Counted from the first letter of the stretch, positions 18,127 through 26,984 are shown. The stretch is DNA of 64,000 nucleotides from Mycobacterium persicum (GCF_002086675.1 NZ_MVIF01000006.1:1-64000), one strand, 5' to 3'. The notes: generated from the letters alone by a model not told the origin. Numbers and translations: made by a program.

Positions 18127-19415
18127 CCCCGCAAGACCGGACGCTCAGCGTCGGCACCCTGACCCGCGTCGAAGGGGAAGGGGCGCTGCATGTCACGCTG
18201 AAGGACGGCGCGCTGGACAGCGTGCAGCTCAACATCTACGAGCCGCCAAGGTTTTTCGAAGCATTCCTGCGGGGGCGGGCTTACACCGAGCCACCGGACC
18301 TGACCGCGCGGATCTGCGGCATCTGCCCGGTCGCCTATCAGGTCAGTGCCTGCAACGCGATCGAACAGGCCTGCGGAGTCGAGATGGATCCCGAGCTCGT
18401 GGCGCTGCGCCGGCTGTTGTACTGCGGCGAATGGATCCACAGCCACGTCCTGCATGTCTACCTGCTGCACGCGCCGGACTTCCTCGGCTGTCCAGACGTG
18501 ATCGCCCTGGCCCGCGACCAGCGTGCGGCGGTCGAGCGCGGGCTGCGGCTGAAGAAGGCCGGCAACAAGCTGATGGACTTCCTCGGCGGACGGTCGATAC
18601 ATCCCATCAACGTGCGTCTGGGCGGGTTCTACTCGGTGCCCCACCGGTCGCAGTTGGCGCCGCTGGCCGAGCTGTTGCGCCGGGCGCTCGACGACGCGTT
18701 GGCGACGGTGGAGTGGGTGTCCGGGTTCGACTTTCCCGACCTCGAGCTCGACCACGAGATGCTGGCGTTGAGCCAGCCGGGTCAGTATGCGATCGAGAAC
18801 GGCGCCATCGCGCGCAGCGCCGGCCCGTCGTTCCCGGTGGCCGAGTTCACCGGCCACGTGCACGAGTCGCAGGTGCCGCATTCGACCGCGCTGCATGCCA
18901 CCCTTGACGGTGGCCGCTACCTGACTGGGCCGATGGCGCGGTATTGCCTCAATTCGTCGGCGCTGTCGCCGGTCGCCGCCGAGGCCGCCGCAGCCGCTGG
19001 ACTGTCGAGTGAATGCCGAAATCCTTTCCGCAGCATTGTTATTCGTGCCGTCGAGGTGGTCTACGCACTCGAGGAGGCGCTGCGCATCATTGACGGATAC
19101 CAGCGGCCGTCACGCCCATTCGTGGAGGTGCCGGTCCGTGCGGGCGTCGGTCACGGCGTCAGTGAGGCGCCCCGCGGCCTGCTGTACCACCGATACGAAA
19201 TCGACGACGCCGGGCTGATTTTGGCGGCGACGATCATCCCGCCCACTTCTCAGAACCAGGCGGCCATCGAGGACGACCTGGCTCGCGTGGTTTCGGCGAA
19301 CCTCGCGCTCGATGATGCCGAGTTGACCACCCTGTGCGAGAAGGTGATCCGCAACTACGACCCGTGCATCTCCTGCTCCGCGCATTTCCTGACGCTGACG
19401 GTGCAACGCGGATGA
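18123..19415 (+). CDS. hyhL: [NiFe] hydrogenase large (alpha) catalytic subunit
   Basis: 430 residues. Both nickel-ligand motifs are intact: RICGIC (Cys65 and Cys68) and DPCISCSAH (Cys415, Cys418). His421 is followed by a nine-residue tail, FLTLTVQRG, the peptide removed by the maturation endopeptidase. The enzyme reversibly oxidises H2 at a Ni-Fe(CN)2CO centre. The subunit set B-G-S-L and the lack of membrane anchors indicate a group 3b bidirectional NAD(P)-linked hydrogenase. The hypABCDEF assembly genes are not in this window. Confidence 0.95.
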   Translation: MTPQDRTLSVGTLTRVEGEGALHVTLKDGALDSVQLNIYEPPRFFEAFLRGRAYTEPPDLTARICGICPVAYQVSACNAIEQACGVEMDPELVALRRLLYCGEWIHSHVLHVYLLHAPDFLGCPDVIALARDQRAAVERGLRLKKAGNKLMDFLGGRSIHPINVRLGGFYSVPHRSQLAPLAELLRRALDDALATVEWVSGFDFPDLELDHEMLALSQPGQYAIENGAIARSAGPSFPVAEFTGHVHESQVPHSTALHATLDGGRYLTGPMARYCLNSSALSPVAAEAAAAAGLSSECRNPFRSIVIRAVEVVYALEEALRIIDGYQRPSRPFVEVPVRAGVGHGVSEAPRGLLYHRYEIDDAGLILAATIIPPTSQNQAAIEDDLARVVSANLALDDAELTTLCEKVIRNYDPCISCSAHFLTLTVQRG

Positions 19416-19870
19416 CCGCGGGCCCGGTTGTCGTCGTCGGGCTGGGCAATCGCTACCGCCGCGACGACGGCGTGGGCGTTGTCGCCGCCGCCGCACTCGA
19501 CGAACTGGGGTTGCCCGATATCCGGGTGGTGACCGACATTGTGGAGCCCATGGGCCTGCTGGAGGCGTGGTCGGGTGCTGGGCTAGCCATCGTGATCGAT
19601 GCCGCCGTCGCCACGCCGCCCCTGCCGGGCCGGGTAACCCGTTGTGCGCTCAGCGATCTGGTGTCACCCGAGGCCATCAGTTCGCATCGCGTCGACGTCG
19701 CCGCCGCATACGCATTGGGGCAGGCCCTTGACCGGGTGCCTGACGCGCTGGTGGTGGTCTCCGTCGAAGCGGCCGATACCGGCCCCGGCGTCGGTTTGAC
19801 ACCGCAGGTGGCAGCCGCGGTGCCGGCGGTGGTGCGCATGGCTGTCGATGAAATCGATCGAGCGCGCTGA
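19412..19870 (+). CDS. Hydrogenase maturation protease
   Basis: 152 residues from the ATG at 19412, overlapping hyhL by 4 bases. The N-terminus VVVVGLGNRYRRDDGVG is the HyaD/HybD/HycI signature (GxGNxxxxDDGxG), whose Asp helps bind nickel of the precursor large subunit; DIVEPMGLLEAW and the following VIDA continue the fold. It cleaves the C-terminal tail of HyhL once Ni is inserted. It is the last gene of the operon. A short stem AGCCG/CGGCT immediately follows the stop. Confidence 0.92.
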   Translation: MTAGPVVVVGLGNRYRRDDGVGVVAAAALDELGLPDIRVVTDIVEPMGLLEAWSGAGLAIVIDAAVATPPLPGRVTRCALSDLVSPEAISSHRVDVAAAYALGQALDRVPDALVVVSVEAADTGPGVGLTPQVAAAVPAVVRMAVDEIDRAR

Positions 19871-20085
19871 GCCGTTATGCGGCTGACAACTGCTGCTGAG
19901 AAGGAAACCTTCGGCAAATACCAATCGCACGGGGGATCCAAAGCAGATTCCCCTCGAGATCTCACCGTTGTCAATAATCCCCTCACAATGGAGCAGATGC
20001 CGGACGAATTTCCGGTGACACTCCCATAACGATGCAACCGTGGCCGGGCTTTGGTTGTTGAAAGTCGGGGTTCCCCTCCCACGGA

Positions 20086-21189
20086 TTAGACATGAGGAGG
20101 CTGAGCGCCAATGTGTGCGATGTCACTAACCTGAGCGTGGATCATGGTCCGCTTTCCGTTGATCTCGATGACGAGTGTTCCAGATGCTTGGGGCTGCGCG
20201 GATTGTTCAGGGATAATGATTGCGCGCTCATGCGGCGACAGGTTGAGGATTTCCAGTGCCCGATCCGGGCTCTGCTGAACCAAGTGGTCTCCAGCTAATT
20301 GCCAGACGGTCTGCGGAACGGTGGTGCTCATATCGGAGCAGTTCCAACTGGAATAGCTCAGCGTGGCGGGCCCGCCTGCCGGCCACCACATTTTGGAGAT
20401 TTGAGATCCGACTGCTTCGCTTGGTGGCTGGTTGAGTTCTATGGTCTGTTGCGACCGATCGGCCAGCTTGACCAGCGTGACCGCCCCCTGGCCACACGCG
20501 TTGCTCGATCGTCGGTAAAGGCCGAAGGCGTAGTTGTCGCCGTCCGGGCTGACAGCGCCGACTGACACCGGAGTGTTGGTATCAGCTTTACTTAATGGGA
20601 CGGTCGAACCCGACCGGATTGCGAAAAGAGTATCGGGGCCGCCGAAGGGAGAGGGCTCTGATTCCACCCGCGCGAGAATCACCGTGCCGTTGCGGGCGGC
20701 AACCAGCATGGGGTCGCGCGGTATCAAAGAGTTGGCTAAAGGAGGTAGGTCGACAATCTGGCGTACGGTGGCGCCGTGCGACGGCTTCGTGAGATCTAGC
20801 TGCATGACTTGTTGATGCCCATCAAGCCACACAATCGTGCTGCCACCACCGGTGCCAAGTCGTTGGGCGGTCGGTATTGGCACTGTATTGACTCGACGAT
20901 TCTGAACGTCAATCGTGGTTAGTGTGGCGGGTGATGAGCGAGCGAATATGAAATGCCCATCGTCAGTGATCAGTGGCGTGCCAGAAGGTTCGGTATACGT
21001 TCCACTGGCCTTGGCGATAACCGTGGTTCCTTGGATTAGACCCATCTCATCCGCAGCTCGGTAGGCTACGAGGCTCTCCCGCGTTGTATTCGAATCATCG
21101 GCCGGAGGTTTCGTCTGTCCCTGGCAGCCGGCAAGCAGCGCCGCACAAATTTGAATGGTTGCGGCTATTCGACATGATGTCCGAAGCAT
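20086..21189 (-). CDS. Putative lipoprotein, possibly beta-propeller
   Basis: About 367 residues from the Met at 21189 (an upstream start at 21219 is possible). A short signal peptide ends at the lipobox LLAGC. The rest is rich in beta-strand-like segments with repeated short patterns (LITDDGHFIFA, TTIDVQNRRV, SVGAVSPDGDNYAFGLY), like TolB/WD-type propellers. It lies downstream of the GH19-domain gene on the same strand, about 30 bases away, so co-expression is likely. Base composition is visibly more AT-rich than the hydrogenase genes, suggesting acquisition. Function unknown; a cell-wall-side binding or immunity role is speculation. Confidence 0.75.
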   Translation of the reverse strand: MLRTSCRIAATIQICAALLAGCQGQTKPPADDSNTTRESLVAYRAADEMGLIQGTTVIAKASGTYTEPSGTPLITDDGHFIFARSSPATLTTIDVQNRRVNTVPIPTAQRLGTGGGSTIVWLDGHQQVMQLDLTKPSHGATVRQIVDLPPLANSLIPRDPMLVAARNGTVILARVESEPSPFGGPDTLFAIRSGSTVPLSKADTNTPVSVGAVSPDGDNYAFGLYRRSSNACGQGAVTLVKLADRSQQTIELNQPPSEAVGSQISKMWWPAGGPATLSYSSWNCSDMSTTVPQTVWQLAGDHLVQQSPDRALEILNLSPHERAIIIPEQSAQPQASGTLVIEINGKRTMIHAQVSDIAHIGAQPPHV

Positions 21190-21221
21190 GCGATCAATTA
21201 CCTTGCTCTGTCGCCTCAATA

Positions 21222-22310
21222 TTAATGTGCTCCAAGAACTCTCAATGCTGTAGCGTAATACTGGTCTCGGTCGGCTTTATTGGTTAGGCCGCCGTTAATT
21301 GCGCGAGTGATGTCATCAAAGCTGGCGGGACCGCCATCGGCGAGGGTATTGAGGTTGTGGGTGGTCCAATACCACTGCGCAATACGAAAGCCGATGTCGG
21401 GGCGTGCAGCCAGGTCTGGGTTATTGGCCAAATCAACGCCAAGCGCCTGTCCGGCTCGGGTGTAATTCGAGCGACCAGTGATCTGAATTGGGCCTCTTCC
21501 TTTGAATCGGGGTCCGTCACCCAGCTGGATATTACCGAGGTCAGTTCGGCCTTCGTATGCCGAGCCATCCGCGAACTCTTCGAACCACTTTAGCTCGCCA
21601 CTCTCATGCGCAAGTTGAGCAAGGAATGCGGCACGGCGCAGTGGCGTGTTTATTTGCCCTTCCGCCATCGCTTTGTTCAACATGGGCAGATATTGCGCGG
21701 TCTTTTCCGGCGATAGCGTTGGCATTATCTGGCGCAACTGTTCGGCCGTAACGCCCTCGGGCGAACTGTCAACTGCAGGAGAAGGTGTCGGCTGTCGAGT
21801 TTGGTCGAGCGGGGCCTCGCCAACCGCCGCCCGCAGGGCGGTGGCCAGTTCGTGGTCGGCGGCGTGGGCGCGCATCCTGACTTCGCCGAGGTCTGCCTGA
21901 AGTAGCTGTAAGGTGGTGATGAATTGCAGGTCGTGTCCGCGCCCGATGCCGGTGTTGCCGATGTCGATCTGCCAGTCAGGGGTGATGGTCCAGTGGTTCG
22001 CCCGGGCAAGCTCATCGACCTTATTGAGCATGGATTTGCATTGTCGGATGTCTTCCTCGGCGCGCTGCACCACGGCACCCACCCGCGCAGATTCTTGCCC
22101 ATCGGCTTCAATGTCGGTGCGATTCTTGTCTAGGCTGGAATGAAATGCCTCTCCGCCTTCGCCGTGCCACTGCGAAAGTATGTCCTTAACTTCTTGGAGG
22201 TTGGCTCCCAGGCGCTGCAACGTTGTGGCCCGGTCGGTTGCGACCTTGAACACCTGCTGGATAGCCGACAAATCCCAGCGCCTGACGTCGTCAGGGGTCA
22301 GCGGCTCCAT
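21222..22310 (-). CDS. WXG-like N-terminal domain fused to GH19 lysozyme/chitinase domain (possible type VII effector)
   Basis: 362 residues from the ATG at 22310, which overlaps the stop of the upstream WXG100-like gene (TGATG). Residues 1-170 form a long helical region (IQQVFKVATDRATTL, LSQWHGEGGEAFHSSL) like ESX-secreted helical hairpins; WHGEGGEAF is a WxG-type turn. A Pro/Ser linker follows near 175. Residues about 185-362 carry a GH19 fold with LAQLAHESGELKW (catalytic Glu) and RFKGRGPIQITGRSNY. GH19 enzymes cleave chitin or, in phage and bacterial endolysins, peptidoglycan. The sequence suggests export by a type VII system of a wall-cleaving enzyme. Neither secretion nor target is shown. 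Confidence 0.85.
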   Translation of the reverse strand: MEPLTPDDVRRWDLSAIQQVFKVATDRATTLQRLGANLQEVKDILSQWHGEGGEAFHSSLDKNRTDIEADGQESARVGAVVQRAEEDIRQCKSMLNKVDELARANHWTITPDWQIDIGNTGIGRGHDLQFITTLQLLQADLGEVRMRAHAADHELATALRAAVGEAPLDQTRQPTPSPAVDSSPEGVTAEQLRQIMPTLSPEKTAQYLPMLNKAMAEGQINTPLRRAAFLAQLAHESGELKWFEEFADGSAYEGRTDLGNIQLGDGPRFKGRGPIQITGRSNYTRAGQALGVDLANNPDLAARPDIGFRIAQWYWTTHNLNTLADGGPASFDDITRAINGGLTNKADRDQYYATALRVLGAH

Positions 22311-22627
22311 CAAGCACCCGGTGCTCTCACAACCGACGTCATTGCCTGGACCGATGCGTCCTCGTTTTCGAGGTAGCCGGCCACCCCTGCTCCCATGCCC
22401 ATGCCAAGCTCCGTCCCTGACCACAGGTGATCGCGGTGTCGGATCCACCAACGGGTCGAAACCTCGTTCAGCGCTCGTTGTGAGGCGCCTATCCAGCCCG
22501 GTGTCGCTTCGGCCAGGTTGTTGTCATGGTCGAAAAATTCCACAGCGGCCTCCTCGAAGGCGCTGAGCACCTGCTTCGACCCATGGTGAAGTGTGACCGG
22601 ATCAACCCTAATCTCCTGCGGCGCCAT
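22310..22627 (-). CDS. WXG100/EspC-like type VII secretion-associated protein
   Basis: 105 residues. MAPQEIRVDPVTLHHGSKQVL resembles the start of the mycobacterial DUF2580/EspC-EspF class. GWIGASQRALNEV in the middle is a W-x-G-like turn between two helices, and the C-terminal half contains TRWWIRHRDHLW. Small helical-hairpin proteins of this type are usually co-secreted with, or chaperone, the product of the adjacent gene. Here that gene overlaps it by one base and encodes a longer protein with an ESX-like N-terminus and GH19 domain. Confidence 0.82.
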   Translation of the reverse strand: MAPQEIRVDPVTLHHGSKQVLSAFEEAAVEFFDHDNNLAEATPGWIGASQRALNEVSTRWWIRHRDHLWSGTELGMGMGAGVAGYLENEDASVQAMTSVVRAPGA

Positions 22628-22784
22628 GCCGATTCTCTATTAGTGTCCGTTGACGTGCGCGGCACAGCATAACTTGCCCCATGCTGGTGGGTGTAGCAAG
22701 CGGTAAGCATCACGAGAAATGCCCGCGAAACACCCTCTGTGTATCACGTAGAGATGATTACGAAAGGGTGATGCTCGCCCGGGC

Positions 22785-22992
22785 GTGAGAAGTGGGTTTT
22801 CGAAGTTGTCTTGTGGCGAGATCACTGCGAAGTTCGCCACGGCGTACATGAAGGCGTCCAAGACGGACAAGGAAAATCCTGGACCAGGCGGTGGGGGTCA
22901 CCGGCTGGTCGAAGGACAATGCGCGGCACCGGTTGACGTCCGCAGCCCCGCCCCGGAGCGCGGGTCGACAGGTCGCGAAACAGCTTCGCTAG
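22785..22992 (+). pseudogene. Decayed N-terminal fragment of a DDE integrase/transposase
   Basis: The reading begins GTG (MRSGFSKLSCGEITAKFATAYMKASKTDK). After a one-base frameshift near 22871 it continues as KILDQAVGVTGWSKDNARHRL and ends at a TAG at 22990. The two halves together match the typical start of mycobacterial ISNCY/integrase-core transposases (..YAKASKKDKGRILDxVVxVTGWSRDNARRxL..). Only about 65 codons remain; the catalytic core is missing. It marks the edge of the accessory stretch. Family assignment is by recollected motif. Confidence 0.6.
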
Positions 22993-23351
22993 TCTATGCG
23001 CCGTTCCGGCGTCCGGACGCTCTCAACGTGGGGTTGACGAGCGGCTCAGCATTGACATGCCTGCCACCGCGAAAGAGCTTGATGCGCTGCGGCTTTCGTT
23101 GGGATTCGCGCCGCTTCCGGAAATCTTCGACGGCACACGCAGGGGTCTGCCGCACCGCATCGCCTATCGGCTGATCCACTTATTGGACCCACTGATCAAG
23201 CCGGAATCTCTTTGCAGCTAACTACGTATGTTTCATGTGCTGAGCGGGCGACGCCACGCAGTGTCGTGCACCCACCACCTCCCCGGCGCGCCGGTGGTGC
23301 TGGTCGCTGGAACTCATGCCCCGCGCAGCGCGCGACGGCATGGTGCCGAGC
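22993..23351. other. Intergenic stretch with a 54-codon open frame
   Basis: Between the transposase remnant and the PNPOx gene. A plus-strand frame with coding-like composition runs through 23057-23221 (listed separately). From 23222 to 23351 I see nothing identifiable. Confidence 0.4.
23057..23221 (+). pseudogene. Short open frame, probable C-terminal gene fragment
   Basis: ATG at 23057 to TAA at 23221, 54 codons (MPATAKELDALRLSLGFAPL ... LLDPLIKPESLCS). Amino-acid composition and third-base G/C look coding, and the same frame stays open for some distance upstream of the ATG (GVDERLSID). It could be a small protein or, more likely, the remaining tail of a gene broken near the transposase remnant. 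No family recognised. Confidence 0.35.
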
Positions 23352-23783
23352 TCACTGAACCGGCTCTGAGGGGCTCGGTCGATCGAACCGGAAACGACGG
23401 CCGGTCACCAGGTCGGGAAGTATCCGCACATAGTGCTTTTTCTCGGTTGCGATCCAGGTCAAGAGCTGGGCGCGGTCGGCCTCCTCGATCTCCTCGTCGC
23501 TACGAAGTGAGCGTGCCCTGCCCTGGATGATCACGCTCCAGCCCTCGACGGCAGTGTGATCGTCGACTTCGAACAGCACCTGGTTGTTCATCGCGGCGCT
23601 GACCAGCTTGGTGCCTTCCGCGGTGCGGAACAGGATGGTGCGGCGCTGGACAGCGAAGTTCACCGGGAAGATCTGCGGACGTCCGTCCACGCTGGTGACC
23701 AGCCGCCCCAAGGTCACGCTTTTCAGCAGTTCCCAGCATTCGCTCACGGGGAGGATGGTGATCACTTCTCCGGTTCCCGACAT
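23352..23783 (-). CDS. Pyridoxamine 5'-phosphate oxidase-family flavin-binding protein
   Basis: 143 residues from the ATG at 23783 with GAGAGGGG upstream. The N-terminus ILPVSECWELLKSVTLGRLV and the central GRPQIFPVNFAVQ, followed by ILFRTAEGTKL, are typical of the PNPOx-like split-barrel family, which binds FMN or F420. In M. tuberculosis similar proteins (Rv0080, Rv3129) belong to the DosR regulon, and Rv3129 adjoins the triacylglycerol synthase tgs1. Here too a WS/DGAT gene lies about 1.6 kb away. Substrate unknown. No clear DosR box was found in the upstream sequence. Confidence 0.88.
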   Translation of the reverse strand: MSGTGEVITILPVSECWELLKSVTLGRLVTSVDGRPQIFPVNFAVQRRTILFRTAEGTKLVSAAMNNQVLFEVDDHTAVEGWSVIIQGRARSLRSDEEIEEADRAQLLTWIATEKKHYVRILPDLVTGRRFRFDRPSPSEPVQ

Positions 23784-24308
23784 CAGCCAACCCCTCTCAT
23801 CTGATACCTCACAGGCATGATGCTATTGGAGTCGGTTACTTTTCCGCGCCCGCCGGCCTCCCCGGTACTAGGACTGGGCGTGGCAGACGCGACGCCCGGG
23901 GCAGTTCAATCCACGGCAGCCCTGTACGGAATTGCGCTGATTCGCGGTAAATCACCAACTCGATAGCCCTGGCAGGGCGCGGCGGGCTGCTGCCTGTACA
24001 TATGACTCGTAAACAATACTATCCTATAGCACCATGGACACGCTCTTCCCCATTAGATGTCCCGGCCCGAGAGCCCTCGACCATGAAACCAAGGTCAAAC
24101 CGGAACGGTTCATCACCGACGGCGCCGCCAAACGGCGGATGTATCGGCAGCATCACCGGCGGCAAGATGCGCCGCGGAAGGATCTCGATCCGCATGTCGC
24201 AGCGCTCGGATCACAGTCGCCGCAACAAGTCAACGCCGCTCTGAGACTCCGGTTGCCGGATCCCGGCGAGCCCTGCAGGGCGCACCATCTCACGAAGTGG
24301 GCTCTGCG
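23784..24308. other. Intergenic region without a supported gene
   Basis: About 525 bases between the divergent PNPOx and ABC permease genes. Two overlapping plus-strand frames (from 24002 and 24034) have no recognisable product. A stretch near 23995-24035 (ACATATGACTCGTAAACAAT) is AT-rich for this genome and may hold a promoter or be the edge of inserted DNA. Confidence 0.45.
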
Positions 24309-25172
24309 ATGAGTTCCCGCGTTATCGATCCGCCCCGGCACGCAACCTGGTGGAGGCTGAGTACGAATGTGAAGACGCCACGCCTGCTGACGCTTCGCCA
24401 AGGGTGGGTGCTCTTTGGCCGCTTTATCTCGCCGAGTCTGAGCGTCGGAGAGAAACTCACCACGGTCGGGGCGCCGGTGGTGTTCATGGTGGGCTTTTAC
24501 CTACCGTTCGCTAAACCGTGGAACCAGTTCGTCGGCGGCTCAGGAGTAGCCAGCAGCATCGGGCAATACATCACGCCGTTGGTCGCATTGCAAGCCATCG
24601 CTTTTGCGGCAATCGGGACGGGTTTCCGAGCGGCCACCGATGCCTTGCGAGGCATCAATCGACGGTTCGCCACTATGCCAATTGCCCCGTTGACACCGGT
24701 GCTTGCTCGCGTGTCCGTCGCTCTATACCGATGCTGCTGGGGACTGTCGGTATCGCTGATTAGTGGTTACGTGGTCGGGTTCCGGTTTCATCGCGGACCG
24801 CTTTATATCGTTGGCTTTTGCGTATTGGTGCTCGTCATCGGGGTTGTGCTGGCGCTAGCCGCTGATTTGCTGGGCACCGCTACCAAGAACCCCGACGCGA
24901 TGGTGCCTCTCCTGTCCCTGCCGATCTTGATCTTCGGACTGTTGTCAGTCGGTCTCATGCCAATCCGGCTGTTTCCTCGATGGATTCACCCGTTCGTGCG
25001 TAATCAACCCATCTCTCAGTTTGTCGAGGCGTTGCGCGCTCTGGCGGGCGATACCACTAAGAAAGTCTTACCGGTGACATGGTCGGTCATGGCGCCGACG
25101 TTGGCGTGGATTCTTGGCTGTCTGGTGGTTTTGGTGCCGATCGGCGTCATTGTCTTATCCAGACGGCGATGA
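24309..25172 (+). CDS. ABC-2 type transporter permease (orphan)
   Basis: 287 residues from the ATG at 24309. Six hydrophobic segments are spaced as in DrrB/DrrC-like ABC-2 permeases, with GINRRFATMPIAPLTPVLAR in the cytoplasmic loop and a final helix before SRRR. Such permeases export lipids or drugs with a separate ATP-binding protein. No ATPase gene is adjacent, so it either borrows one or is a remnant of a broken operon. The downstream gene, after about 220 bases, is a WS/DGAT acyltransferase, which hints at lipid export or storage. Confidence 0.78.
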   Translation: MSSRVIDPPRHATWWRLSTNVKTPRLLTLRQGWVLFGRFISPSLSVGEKLTTVGAPVVFMVGFYLPFAKPWNQFVGGSGVASSIGQYITPLVALQAIAFAAIGTGFRAATDALRGINRRFATMPIAPLTPVLARVSVALYRCCWGLSVSLISGYVVGFRFHRGPLYIVGFCVLVLVIGVVLALAADLLGTATKNPDAMVPLLSLPILIFGLLSVGLMPIRLFPRWIHPFVRNQPISQFVEALRALAGDTTKKVLPVTWSVMAPTLAWILGCLVVLVPIGVIVLSRRR

Positions 25173-25394
25173 TCGCGATGGCGACCCAGCTATTCTCTTG
25201 GCCCGGCATTGGACGGGCAATGAGTGGTGTTATTGCGTCGAGGGCAGCGTCATGTTACCGATGGGTTCAGGCCACGTCGGCGCCATTCATGGAGTGGTGC
25301 CATGCCGGCGCGCTGGGCATCGACCGAAAGATTTTGGGTACTGGAAAGGGTCGTTTACTTGCGAGGCCTTCTGGTTTGTCAGCGAGGTTCGACA

Positions 25395-26759
25395 TTGAAA
25401 TGGCTTAACGGTACCGATGCGCTCATGCTCTATAGTGAGACCCCCAACGTCCATCTCCACACGCTCAAAGTCGCGATCATAAAATTGGACGAGGACTGTC
25501 GAAATTTCGATATCGAGGCGTTTCGCAGGGCGATCCGCAATCGTCTCTACAAGCTTGAGCCGTTGTGCTACCAGCTGGTCAACGTACCGTTCAAGTTGCA
25601 CCACCCGATGTGGCGCGAGCACTGCGATGTCGACCTCGACTACCACATCCGGCCTTGGCACCTGCCCAGCCCAGCTGGTCGGCGCGAGCTACACGAGGCG
25701 ATCGGAGAAATCGCCGGTGCCCCCCTTGACCGCCGACGTCCACTGTGGGAAATGTACGTCCTCAGCGGCATGTCCGACGGCCGCATCGCGGTGGTCGCCA
25801 AGATCCACCATGCACTTGTCGACGGAGTGGGCGCCGCGAACCTGCTTGCCCGCAGCATGGACCTGCAGCCCGGACCGGTTGCCGGCCAGTATCTGCCCGA
25901 CCCCGCTCCCCGGAAGTGGCAGCTGATGAAGTTGGCGTGCGCGGACCACCTGCATCAGGCCGGTCGACTTCCTGGCACAATCCGCCAGACAGCGCAGAGT
26001 CTGGCCCGGACGCGCCGCAGCTCGCGCAGGCTTTTGGTGGCGCCACCGCGGACCTTCATCAACCACCTCCTGGCCCGCCCGGAGCGCAGGTTCGCCAGCG
26101 TCAGCCTGGCATTGGCCGACGTCAAACGGACCGCCCGGCATCTCGGGGTTACCATCAACGACCTGGTGTTAGCGATGTCGGCCGGTGCACTACGCTCTTT
26201 GCTCTTGCGCTACGACGGAAAGGCCGACCCGCTACTGGCGCTCATTCCGGTGAGCTGGAATTTATCCGCGGATCGGATTTCTGGGAATTGCGCTGACGCG
26301 TTATCCATTGTGCTGCCCGTTGACCTTCACAACGCCTTGGAGCGGGTGCAACGCTGCCACGAAAACGCCATTTTGAGTAAGGAGCGGCACCGGCTGAGGG
26401 GGCCCGGGCTCCTCAGCCGCTGGTTGGACTGTGCGTTGCCCGTGGCCGTGGAATCTGGTCTACGGTTGGCGTCCAGCCGCAAAGCGGTAGCCAAAATGCC
26501 CAATGTGACTATCGCCAATGTTCATGGGGCCTTCCAGCGGTATGGCCGGGTTGGCGGCGCGGTGGTCACCGAAATATATTCAGTGGGGCATTTGCCGCCG
26601 TGGAGCGGGCTCAACGTGACCGTGTGGAGTTATGTCGATCAGCTCAATATCGCGGTACTAACCGACGGTGCAACTGTTGACGACCCACATGAGGTGACGG
26701 CGGCCATGGACGCAGAGTTCACCGAAATCTGCCGGAATGCGGGCCTTGGGAGCCGTTGA
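25395..26759 (+). CDS. Wax ester synthase/diacylglycerol acyltransferase (WS/DGAT)
   Basis: 454 residues from a TTG at 25395. KWLNGTDALMLYSETP is the usual start of this family (normally MKxLSGTDALFLYxETP), and GCGAGG lies just upstream. The frame is open further upstream but without family text. The catalytic HHALVDG motif (HHxxxDG) is near residue 140; NDLVLAMSAGALR and the C-terminal GGAVVTEIYSVGHLPPWSGLN also fit. It uses acyl-CoA to make triacylglycerol or wax esters at the membrane. In M. tuberculosis the DosR-controlled tgs1 makes storage lipid in dormancy; this paralogue lies inside the dormancy locus. Confidence 0.9.
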   Translation: MKWLNGTDALMLYSETPNVHLHTLKVAIIKLDEDCRNFDIEAFRRAIRNRLYKLEPLCYQLVNVPFKLHHPMWREHCDVDLDYHIRPWHLPSPAGRRELHEAIGEIAGAPLDRRRPLWEMYVLSGMSDGRIAVVAKIHHALVDGVGAANLLARSMDLQPGPVAGQYLPDPAPRKWQLMKLACADHLHQAGRLPGTIRQTAQSLARTRRSSRRLLVAPPRTFINHLLARPERRFASVSLALADVKRTARHLGVTINDLVLAMSAGALRSLLLRYDGKADPLLALIPVSWNLSADRISGNCADALSIVLPVDLHNALERVQRCHENAILSKERHRLRGPGLLSRWLDCALPVAVESGLRLASSRKAVAKMPNVTIANVHGAFQRYGRVGGAVVTEIYSVGHLPPWSGLNVTVWSYVDQLNIAVLTDGATVDDPHEVTAAMDAEFTEICRNAGLGSR

Positions 26760-26984
26760 TGGTGGCTTCACCATTATCGCGAGCCATTTTCGTACGCCAT
26801 TGTGGTGCCGATCCGATCAGCCGCTGAGCTGACTCCAGACGACACCGGCCAACGTCGAGGCCGACGACCCATCCGTCTGGTGTGACCGCATCCAAGACCA
26901 AGCCTGACGGCTGCCGGCGACACGACGGCGGACGTGTGGATCGGTTCGGCGGGCCTTGGTACTGCGCGGCCGGGCCACCACCAT

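Noticed and set aside
19870..19884. Stem AGCCG-TTATG-CGGCT after the hydrogenase protease as a terminator
   Set aside because: Only 5-base arms and no T-run; noted in the gene entry but too weak to list as a terminator.
24002..24312. Two overlapping frames (80 and 92 codons) before the ABC permease
   Set aside because: No ribosome site of note, no recognisable product, and mutually overlapping frames; treated as non-coding.
25173..25394. Possible gene remnant in the permease-WS/DGAT gap (a frame ending FGYWKGSFTCEAFWFVSEV)
   Set aside because: Coding-like stretch but no family recognised and no clear start; left as a gap, with a search suggested in the findings.
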